Below, in pieces: positions 7,095 to 13,313 of a stretch of 13,313 nt of DNA. The stretch's first letter is position 1; every line of letters begins with the position of its first letter. The stretch covers positions 1-13,313 of the forward strand of contig JAOZLU010000137.1 in NCBI GenBank assembly GCA_029934695.1, in the 5' to 3' direction. The notes below the pieces were generated by a model. It saw only the letters and a list, made by a program, of their open reading frames with translations, made no database searches and was not told the DNA's origin. The DNA is from Desulfobacterales bacterium. GTDB lineage: Bacteria; Desulfobacterota; Desulfobacteria; Desulfobacterales; 4be13. The position numbers and the translations under genes were made by a program.

Positions 7095-8102
7095 ATGACT
7101 GTCTTGCTTGAAGTGGAAAATCTGACAGTTGACATTCCACTGGCCGCAGGGGATTTGCATGCTGTTCGCGGTGTGGATTTTACAGTAAAAAAGGGAGAAA
7201 CTCTTGGAATAGTAGGAGAGTCGGGATGCGGCAAGTCTATTACCTCCTTTGCCATAATGAATCTGTTGCCGCAAAGTGCTGTTCGAAATTCCCGTCGTCT
7301 GGTCTTTGACGGACAGGCACTTGATGAGCTGAGCGAAGAGCAGCTCTCTGACATTCGGGGAAATAAGATGTCCATGATTTTTCAGGAACCTATGACATCG
7401 CTTAATCCCTCCTATACTATTGGCGAACAGCTCATCGAGACTCTGCTGCGCCATCGCAAGGCTGCTCGCAGGGAAGCTGTGGAACGGGCTGTTTTCTTAT
7501 TGGAAAAAGTAGGTATAACGGCAGCTGCAAGCCGTCTTAAACAATATCCCCATCAACTTTCCGGAGGCTTAAGACAGCGTGTGATGATTGCAATGGCCCT
7601 TATGTGCGGGCCGGAAATGATCATTGCTGATGAACCGACTACTGCCCTTGATGTAACCATTCAGGCTCAGATTCTAAATCTTCTGGCCGGGATTCAAAGC
7701 GAGTTTCAGATGGGGCAGATACTTATCACTCATGATCTTGGAGTTATTGCTTCAGTGGCTCATCGTGTGGCTGTAATGTACGCAGGGCAATTTGTGGAAA
7801 CAGGCTCTGTGGCTGAGGTTTTTGAAACGCCTATGCATCCATATACACAAGGACTTCTGGCCTGTATTCCCATACCGGGCAAAACCAAACGGGGTTCGTT
7901 TCTGGGATCCATCCCCGGCAAGGTGCCCACTTTGATCGGTGATCAAACAGGTTGCAGCTTTGCCAATCGTTGTGCCTATGTCAAAGAAGCCTGTTTATTA
8001 AAAAATGTGCCTATGAATTCCATAGGTTCCGTGCGCAGTTATCGTTGTATACTGTCGTCTGAAGTCTGTTATCAAAATGCAAGAGAGGCTGCCTGCTCAT
8101 GA
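7095..8102 (+). CDS. dppD: peptide ABC transporter ATP-binding protein, DppD type
   Basis: This is a cytoplasmic ATPase subunit of 335 residues. It contains Walker A GESGCGKS (41-48), the Q-loop FQEP (96-99), the ABC signature LSGGLRQ (155-161), Walker B MIIADE (175-180), the D-loop and the switch histidine in ITHDLG (211-216). The C-terminal oligopeptide-transporter extension has four cysteines (287, 293, 300, 318) in the pattern known from Dpp/Opp ATPases, some of which carry an iron-sulfur cluster. A strong ribosome site AAGGAGAT stands just before the ATG. The signature has Leu where many relatives have Gln (LSGGLRQ is nonetheless common in DppD). Its last codons overlap the start of the next ATPase gene, as expected for a heterodimeric DppD-DppF pair. 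Confidence 0.92.
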   Translation: MTVLLEVENLTVDIPLAAGDLHAVRGVDFTVKKGETLGIVGESGCGKSITSFAIMNLLPQSAVRNSRRLVFDGQALDELSEEQLSDIRGNKMSMIFQEPMTSLNPSYTIGEQLIETLLRHRKAARREAVERAVFLLEKVGITAAASRLKQYPHQLSGGLRQRVMIAMALMCGPEMIIADEPTTALDVTIQAQILNLLAGIQSEFQMGQILITHDLGVIASVAHRVAVMYAGQFVETGSVAEVFETPMHPYTQGLLACIPIPGKTKRGSFLGSIPGKVPTLIGDQTGCSFANRCAYVKEACLLKNVPMNSIGSVRSYRCILSSEVCYQNAREAACS

Positions 8103-9115
8103 ATTTCAATCCTGCTATTGACACTCAAAATCTATCATCAGTAAAACCCATCATGGAGTTGCGCAATGTTTCGCGAACTTTTATGGTCAGTCAGGGTGTT
8201 TTCCGAGGGAAAAAACCATTGAAGGCCGTCAATGAAGTTTCTTTGAAGGTTCACCGCGGTGAAGTCCTCGGGCTGGTGGGTGAATCAGGTTGCGGCAAGA
8301 CAACTTTGGCCATGATGCTTCTGGGTCTTCTAACTCCCGGCCAAGGTGAAATACTAATTGAAGATCAAGCTGTTTCAGGTTGGAATCTTTTGGAAATCAC
8401 AAGCAGGATTCAACCCATTTTTCAGGATCCTTACTCCTCGCTTAATCCCAGAAAGACTGTAGGGCAGAGTATCTCTTTACCCCTTGCCATACATAAAACA
8501 GTACAAAAAAAAGACCGCCGGCAATTAGTTGAGAAAATGCTTGAAGCAGTGGGTCTGCCAGGACGTTTTTATAACAGCTATCCTAACCAGCTTTCCGGGG
8601 GGCAGAGGCAGCGAGTTGCCATTGCCCGGGCACTTGTGATGAAACCGCAGATAGTGATTTGCGATGAGCCGACATCTGCTCTGGATGTATCCGTACAGTC
8701 ACAGATTCTCAATCTGCTTTTGAAACTTAAAAATCAATTGAATCTCACATATTTATTCATCAGTCATAACCTTGCGGTGGTGGAACATCTCGCAAGTAGA
8801 GTTGCTGTAATGTATTTAGGACGTGTGGTTGAGGAAGGCGGGTGTGAACGTCTTTTCAGTAAACCGCTGCATCCATATACCCAGGCTCTTTTAAAGTCGG
8901 TTCTTTTACCTGAGCCAGGTCAGGGGATATCAAACGTAAACCTGGGAGCCGGTTTTCCTAATCCCATTGATCCTCCAACAGGCTGTACCTTCCACCCTCG
9001 CTGTCCCCAGGTAATGGATATTTGCAGGACACAGTCTCCAGGGTCGCTGTCCATTGAAGACGGCTATGTAGAGTGTCATCTCTATCGAAAAGAAAATAAG
9101 AATTATCTTAATTGA
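8099..9115 (+). CDS. dppF: peptide ABC transporter ATP-binding protein, DppF type
   Basis: This is the second ATPase of the importer, 338 residues long. Walker A GESGCGKT is at 61-68, the Q-loop FQDPYSSLNPR at 108-118, signature LSGGQRQR at 165-172, Walker B IVICDE at 185-190 and the switch histidine in ISHNLA (221-226). The C-terminal cysteines 296, 302, 309 and 326 repeat the metal- or cluster-binding pattern of the partner. The ATG overlaps the dppD stop (ATGA), indicating translational coupling. An in-frame Met at residue 19 is a possible alternative start because conserved homology begins about there, but the overlap favours the longer form. The next gene begins 35 bases downstream with its own ribosome site. 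Confidence 0.92.
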   Translation: MNFNPAIDTQNLSSVKPIMELRNVSRTFMVSQGVFRGKKPLKAVNEVSLKVHRGEVLGLVGESGCGKTTLAMMLLGLLTPGQGEILIEDQAVSGWNLLEITSRIQPIFQDPYSSLNPRKTVGQSISLPLAIHKTVQKKDRRQLVEKMLEAVGLPGRFYNSYPNQLSGGQRQRVAIARALVMKPQIVICDEPTSALDVSVQSQILNLLLKLKNQLNLTYLFISHNLAVVEHLASRVAVMYLGRVVEEGGCERLFSKPLHPYTQALLKSVLLPEPGQGISNVNLGAGFPNPIDPPTGCTFHPRCPQVMDICRTQSPGSLSIEDGYVECHLYRKENKNYLN

Positions 9116-9150
9116 AAGTACATAATTTCATATAAAAAAGGGAGATTATA

Positions 9151-10341
9151 ATGTCACATAGTATTAAATCCAAAGAACATTATCTTTATAAATGGCTTAA
9201 AGAGACACGCAGATACTTTCATATGTACCCGGAAACTGCCCATAAAGAGTTCAATACCACTAAAAAAATTAGAGAAATATTTCTAAGTCTGGGTGTGGAA
9301 ATTCTTGAATTAGATGGCCTGAAAACAGGGGTTGTTGGACTGCTTCGGGGTCAAAAGAAAGGCAAAACAATCGCTTTAAGAGCTGATATTGATGCTTTAC
9401 CCATTTTAGAAGCAAACAAGACATCCTATCGATCAAAAAATAAAGGTGTAATGCACGCCTGCGGCCATGATGCACATACCACAATCATGCTTGGAACAGC
9501 AAAAAATTTGATTGAATCAGGTGCGCTGAATAAGATAAAAGGAAATATCAAATTTATTTTTCAGCCCGCTGAAGAAAAGCTCTCCGGGGCCAATCATTTG
9601 ATAGATCTGGGGGTACTTAAAAACCCTTCCTTTGATATGATTCTTGCCTGTCATATGAGCCCTGTCCTGCCAACCGGGAAAGCGGCATTGTATAAAGGAA
9701 TCAGTCATGCCATAAGCATTAACTTTCAATTGACGATTAAAGGGCGGGGATGCCATGGTGCCGGACCCCAAAAAGGAGTTGATCCGATTAATGCCGGAGC
9801 CTGGTTTGTAACTGCTATTCAGTCAATAATGAGTCGGAACGTAAGCCCTCTTGAGTCAGGAGCCCTAACTATTGGTGAGTTTCATGCTGGAACAGCACCT
9901 AATATTATCCCTGACAAAGTGATGATGACTGGAACAATTCGAGCCTTTAAGGGCGAAGTTATAGAACTGATCTTGAAACGTCTCTCTGAAATAACCGAAG
10001 GTATTGAAAAAACTTTTCATGTGAAAGTTAACTTGAATATAAAAGAGAATAGAGTTCCTGCATTGTTCAACGATAAATCTGCAACTGAACTTTTGTTTAA
10101 TTCAGCTGTGAAAATCCTTGACGAGCAAAATATAATCTTTTCAGAACCCGATCTGGGGGCTGAAGATTTTGCCTTTTTTACGCAGGCAGTGCCCGGAGCC
10201 ATGACACATATCGGATGTGGTAAAAATCTGGAGAAGAATCAAGAAATACCGAGTCATTCACCCAATTACGATATTGATGAGGCTGTTTTGCCCATTGGAG
10301 TGGAAATTTTTACTGATGCGGTTAAAACGTATTTATCTTAA
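9151..10341 (+). CDS. M20D family amidohydrolase / aminoacylase
   Basis: This is a 396-residue zinc-type amidohydrolase of the M20D group, which includes hippuricase, IAA-amino acid hydrolases and N-acyl-L-amino-acid deacylases. It shows RADIDALPI (77-85), HACGHDAHT (102-110) with metal ligands Cys104 and His106, and FQPAEE (137-142) with the catalytic and metal-binding glutamates. CHMSP (167-171) carries His168, GAEDFAFF (336-343) is conserved, and HSPNYDIDE (369-377) carries the last ligand His369. All key residues are present, so it should be active. There is no signal peptide, so it acts in the cytoplasm on imported substrate, releasing an acid and a free amino acid. The dimerisation-domain loop reads GRGCHGAGPQKGVDP, with Cys201 where Gly is more usual. 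AGGGAGAT precedes the ATG. Base use is more A/T- and Lys-rich than in the transporter genes upstream. Confidence 0.88.
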   Translation: MSHSIKSKEHYLYKWLKETRRYFHMYPETAHKEFNTTKKIREIFLSLGVEILELDGLKTGVVGLLRGQKKGKTIALRADIDALPILEANKTSYRSKNKGVMHACGHDAHTTIMLGTAKNLIESGALNKIKGNIKFIFQPAEEKLSGANHLIDLGVLKNPSFDMILACHMSPVLPTGKAALYKGISHAISINFQLTIKGRGCHGAGPQKGVDPINAGAWFVTAIQSIMSRNVSPLESGALTIGEFHAGTAPNIIPDKVMMTGTIRAFKGEVIELILKRLSEITEGIEKTFHVKVNLNIKENRVPALFNDKSATELLFNSAVKILDEQNIIFSEPDLGAEDFAFFTQAVPGAMTHIGCGKNLEKNQEIPSHSPNYDIDEAVLPIGVEIFTDAVKTYLS

Positions 10342-10360
10342 AACTAAGGAATGATTTTTA

Positions 10361-11923
10361 ATGGTTGACTATGATATTATCATTCGTGATGCATGCTTGA
10401 TAGATGGGACAGGAACTTCAGGCTATACCAGCGATATAGCAGTAAAGAGTGGTAAAATAGCAAAAATAGCAAAAACAATTTCAGGCTCGGCTCAAAGAGA
10501 AATTGAAGCATCCGGAAGAATCGCAAGTCCTGGATTTATTGATATGCATACTCATTGTGACAAAGATATTTTAAAGAATACCAATACGCGCCAGGCTCTC
10601 AACTACCTGTTTCAAGGAGTGACTCTGCTTATCGGTGGGAATTGCGGCATGTCCACAGTAAATGTGACAGATTTTTCCAACCAGGTTAATAATAGCTCCA
10701 TTGGACTGAATGTTGGTATGCTGATTGGCCACAACCGAGTCAGGGAAGCAGTCATGGGACGTGTGGACAGGCATGCAAATGATTGTGAATTAACGGAAAT
10801 GAAAAAAATAGTCAGCAATGAAATGAAAAATGGTGCGTTTGGAATGTCAACGGGTTTGATCTACATACCCGGAGCCTATTGTGATGCAAATGAAATTGCT
10901 GAGCTATGTAAAATAGTGCAAAAATATAATGGTATTTATACAACGCACCTGAGAAATGAAGCAGATGGAATTATGGAATCCATTGAAGAAGCTTCTGAAA
11001 TAGGCAGACAAAGTAAAATCCCTGTTCATTTGTCCCATCATAAACTTGTCGGCAAGCACATGTGGGGTAAGAGCACAGAAACTCTTGGCAAGATATCTGA
11101 ATACAAAAGTCAAGGCATTGATATTTCCTTTGATCAATATCCGTATAACGCCACAAGCACAACCATAGATGCATTTTTCCCGGACTGGGCACTTGAAGGT
11201 GGTTTGCAGGATATCAAAAACCGCTTAAAGGAATCCAAAACAAGAAAACAAATTTTAAAAGTGGTCATTTGGAATATGGAAAATGCTCGTGGTGGCGGAG
11301 ATCCAAAAAATGTAGTGATTTGCAATTCCCCGAATAAACCAGAGATTGAGGGGAAATCCTTAGCACAACTCACTAAAGAAAATAACTTGATACCAACCTG
11401 CGAGAATGCTTCACAAATAGTACTTGATTTAACGGCACTGGGTGATGTTAGATGTATTTTCCATTGTCTTGATGAAAAAGATGTAGAGTTTGTGATGAAG
11501 AATAAAGACGGAATAGTTGCCTCTGATGGAATAGTTGTGGAATTTGGAAAACAAAAACCACATCCCAGATCTTACGGAACTTTTCCACGAGTACTCTCAA
11601 AATACGTTCGAAAGCGAAAAATCATTTCTATCGAAAATGCTATCTGCAAAATGACATTGAACCCGGCAAAACGTCTTGGCTTGACTGATCGAGGTGTTCT
11701 AAAAGAAAAAGCCTGGGCCGACATCGTAGTGCTTGATCCTCTTGAAATTGAAGATATATCAACTTTTGAACGGCCTCACCAATACGCCAAAGGTGTTGAT
11801 TTTCTAATTATCAATGGCGTGCTTGTCATTGACGATGGAAAATTTACTGGTGAAATGGCCGGTAAATTCATCAAAAATCATAGAACAAAAAAAAATGTCT
11901 ATCGCTGCCTTGAAACAGACTAG
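10361..11923 (+). CDS. N-acyl-D-amino-acid deacylase (D-aminoacylase family)
   Basis: This 520-residue member of the amidohydrolase superfamily is predicted to cleave N-acyl-D-amino acids to a carboxylate and a D-amino acid. Expected metal-site residues are visible. They are His63 and His65 in PGFIDMHTH, Cys95 in GGNCGMS, His196 in THLRNE, His226 in HLSHHK and Asp389 in ASDG. This is the same set and spacing as in Alcaligenes D-aminoacylase as I recall it. GLIYIPGAYC (165-174), DQYPY (258-262) and HPRSYGTFPRVL (401-412) are further family marks. The N-terminal beta-sandwich strand (DIIIRDACLIDGTG) and the C-terminal ADIVVLDP (453-460) complete the fold. It has no signal peptide. AAGGAATG lies upstream of the ATG, 19 bases after the M20D gene. 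The last dozen residues look like an extension past the usual end and overlap the convergent gene by 53 bases. D- versus L-selectivity cannot be proven from sequence. Confidence 0.88.
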   Translation: MVDYDIIIRDACLIDGTGTSGYTSDIAVKSGKIAKIAKTISGSAQREIEASGRIASPGFIDMHTHCDKDILKNTNTRQALNYLFQGVTLLIGGNCGMSTVNVTDFSNQVNNSSIGLNVGMLIGHNRVREAVMGRVDRHANDCELTEMKKIVSNEMKNGAFGMSTGLIYIPGAYCDANEIAELCKIVQKYNGIYTTHLRNEADGIMESIEEASEIGRQSKIPVHLSHHKLVGKHMWGKSTETLGKISEYKSQGIDISFDQYPYNATSTTIDAFFPDWALEGGLQDIKNRLKESKTRKQILKVVIWNMENARGGGDPKNVVICNSPNKPEIEGKSLAQLTKENNLIPTCENASQIVLDLTALGDVRCIFHCLDEKDVEFVMKNKDGIVASDGIVVEFGKQKPHPRSYGTFPRVLSKYVRKRKIISIENAICKMTLNPAKRLGLTDRGVLKEKAWADIVVLDPLEIEDISTFERPHQYAKGVDFLIINGVLVIDDGKFTGEMAGKFIKNHRTKKNVYRCLETD

Positions 11924-12323
11924 GCTCAAAACGCTTCAGCCCTTCCATCCAAAGCCACCCGATGCCGCATCCCGCAAAATAATACGGGAAATCATACCAG
12001 CTGAACGTGCTGCCCAGAATGGTTGTCCCGATAAAACAGCTTCTCATAAATTCCAGGAAAGGCGGATGCCACAGTTGCAGGAACTCCAGGCCACAGGTGA
12101 CAATTAAAACAGAGGCCGCTATGATCCGTGGTTTTGCGGTTTCAAAGATGAGGAAAGCCAGAAGACACCAGAATATTTCATAAAACAGTCCCCCGAGGGA
12201 ATTGTTCACCCAGTTCGAGGCAGGCCCTGAATAGAACTTGCTGTAAAAACCGGTCGGAATGATAAACAACAGGGATATCAGCGTCCAAAAGCGTTTTCTG
12301 CTCATCATCTCAGGCATCAGCAT
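11871..12323 (-). CDS. DUF2809 family small membrane protein
   Basis: This is a membrane protein of about 150 residues with four predicted helices and the features of DUF2809. These are a conserved NWVNNSLGGLFYEIFWCLL segment spanning a loop and helix, CGLEFLQLWHPPFLEFMR after the third helix, and GTTILGSTFSWYDFPYYFAG leading into the last helix (the last two patterns given in part by family likeness). Function is unknown. I chose the ATG at 12321-12323, which overlaps the stop of the upstream lyase gene (ATGCTGA). ATGs at 12317, 12308 and 12305 are equally possible, and none has a strong ribosome site. The homologous part ends near WLWMEGL, and the following 20 or so residues appear to be an extension that overlaps the convergent D-aminoacylase gene. 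Confidence 0.7.
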   Translation of the reverse strand: MLMPEMMSRKRFWTLISLLFIIPTGFYSKFYSGPASNWVNNSLGGLFYEIFWCLLAFLIFETAKPRIIAASVLIVTCGLEFLQLWHPPFLEFMRSCFIGTTILGSTFSWYDFPYYFAGCGIGWLWMEGLKRFEPSLFQGSDRHFFLFYDF

Positions 12324-13258
12324 CTCAAGTTTTTCTCTGCCAGCCGGTAAATCTTTCCCGAAAATGGCCTGCCGAAAAATTTTTCCAGCCGCTTTGAGCA
12401 TTCCGCAACCGCTGAAATATTTATTCCGGTTTCAATATTCATGGATTCCATAAGATACGCGGTATCTTCTGTTGCAATATTGCCGGACGCACCCGTGACA
12501 AAAGGACATCCTCCCATGCCAGCCAGGGCAGTGTCAAAATGAGTCACGCCGCAGCTCATCGCAGCCATTACATTGGCCAGTCCCAGTCCCCGTGTATCAT
12601 GCAAGTGAAGCACAACAGGGACCGGGGGATTCATTCCTGAATTCCCGGATTTCCTGCTCTCCAAATCCATGAGCAAATTTCCCATAATATTTTTTACGGA
12701 AAGCGGATTTGCCATGCCGGTGGTGTCAGCTATGGAAAGCCTGTTCGCACCTTCGGCTATGAAAATCTGCGCCATTTTTGAGATGCGTTCTTCAGGGATG
12801 GCTCCTTCATATACGCATCCGAACGCACACTGGATGCCAGCACCGACATACATACCGTATTTCCGTGCGAGGCGGATCATCTCCTTTCCCTGCTCAATGG
12901 CCTGATCCAGAGACATTCCGGAATTTTTGCGGCTGTGGGTGTTGCTCGCGGAAATGGAAACCTCAATATGTGTCACTCCGGCAGCGCGGGCGCGTTCCAC
13001 TCCCCTTGTGTTCAGCACAAGAGCGTTGAAGATGACATCCTCCTGTTTTGGAAGACGGTTCAGCACCTCTTCCGCATCCGCCATCTGGGGAACGATTTTG
13101 GGATGAACAAAGGATGTCACCTGAATCTGCTTCAGACCCGCTTCTATAAGCTCACAGATAATCTCAACCTTGAGGCCCGTGGGGATGATTTTTGTTTCAA
13201 GCTGAAACCCGTCCCGGGGGCCTACCTCGATAAATGTTATTTTGTCTGGAAAGTTCAT
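12317..13258 (-). CDS. hydroxymethylglutaryl-CoA lyase
   Basis: This is a 313-residue TIM-barrel lyase of the HMGL-like family, expected to split 3-hydroxy-3-methylglutaryl-CoA into acetoacetate and acetyl-CoA at the end of leucine breakdown. The active-site start EVGPRDGFQ (11-19) holds the Arg15-Asp16 pair. SFVHPKIVPQMADAEEV (49-65) is diagnostic of HMG-CoA lyases. The metal ligands lie in HLHDTRG (218-224, His218 and His220), and the catalytic-cysteine signature GGCPFVTGASGNIATED (249-265) has Cys251 and Asn260. All match active enzymes, and length is normal for the bacterial form. A related HMGL-like substrate cannot be excluded. No good ribosome site is seen before the ATG, and the upstream DNA is a heptanucleotide repeat array. 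The gene overlaps the downstream membrane-protein gene by seven bases. Confidence 0.88.
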   Translation of the reverse strand: MNFPDKITFIEVGPRDGFQLETKIIPTGLKVEIICELIEAGLKQIQVTSFVHPKIVPQMADAEEVLNRLPKQEDVIFNALVLNTRGVERARAAGVTHIEVSISASNTHSRKNSGMSLDQAIEQGKEMIRLARKYGMYVGAGIQCAFGCVYEGAIPEERISKMAQIFIAEGANRLSIADTTGMANPLSVKNIMGNLLMDLESRKSGNSGMNPPVPVVLHLHDTRGLGLANVMAAMSCGVTHFDTALAGMGGCPFVTGASGNIATEDTAYLMESMNIETGINISAVAECSKRLEKFFGRPFSGKIYRLAEKNLRC

Positions 13259-13263
13259 AAGTT

Positions 13264-13313
13264 GATGTTTGATGTTTGATGTTTGATGTTTGATGTTTGA
13301 TGTTTGATGTTTG
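13264..13313. repeat. perfect GATGTTT heptanucleotide tandem repeat
   Basis: At least seven uninterrupted copies of GATGTTT (13264-13312) plus one base run to the window edge, so the true copy number is unknown. The array begins only five bases upstream of the HMG-CoA lyase start codon (minus strand, reading AAACATC units). Such arrays change length by slipped-strand mispairing. Here a length change would alter the promoter or leader spacing rather than a coding frame. Confidence 0.9.

Noticed and set aside
11143..11152. Another copy of the GTATAACGC core
   Set aside because: It lies inside the D-aminoacylase coding sequence at the conserved DQYPYN motif and is explained by codon choice.
13264..13313. 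Possible CRISPR array
   Set aside because: The repeats are 7 bases, directly abutting and without spacers, so this is a simple tandem repeat.

Overview
The window most resembles a Gram-negative, anaerobe-type bacterial genome, probably Desulfobacterota (Desulfobacterales-like). That placement is an inference from protein character and from the mix of short intergenic repeats, a decayed transposase and heptanucleotide repeats. It was not tested by any search. A soluble periplasmic binding protein with a classical signal peptide and no lipobox supports a two-membrane cell.

Layout. Bases 1-430 hold no convincing gene. They contain a weak terminator-like hairpin and a repeat-rich segment with a duplicated 14-mer. 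A GNAT acetyltransferase follows on the minus strand (431-1018), then a decayed IS5/IS1182-like transposase fragment (about 1107-1580). The central block (1597-11923) is a divergently transcribed peptide and N-acyl-amino-acid uptake and hydrolysis locus. On the minus strand lie an N-formylglutamate amidohydrolase-family enzyme and an XRE-type regulator. On the plus strand a seven-gene operon encodes a complete dipeptide/oligopeptide ABC importer (binding protein, two permeases, two ATPases), an M20D amidohydrolase/aminoacylase and an N-acyl-D-amino-acid deacylase. The 240-bp divergent region carries a TTGACA-type promoter element and an 18-bp palindrome that is a good operator candidate. At the right edge (11871-13258, minus) a hydroxymethylglutaryl-CoA lyase overlaps a small DUF2809 membrane protein, and the lyase is preceded by at least seven perfect GATGTTT repeats that run off the window.

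How the genes may work together. The binding protein would collect a peptide-like or N-acylated amino acid in the periplasm, and the DppBC-DppDF machine would import it. The cytoplasmic M20D enzyme and D-aminoacylase would remove the acyl group (or split the amide bond) from L- and D-configured substrates. The divergent formylglutamate-hydrolase-like enzyme would add a third, structurally unrelated amide hydrolase, and the XRE protein would sense a substrate or product. The grouping of three unrelated amidohydrolase folds with one importer and one dedicated regulator is the most interesting feature. The substrate cannot be read from sequence. The transposase relic on the left, and on the right a convergent gene overlap and a visible rise in G+C, suggest that the block was inserted as a unit.
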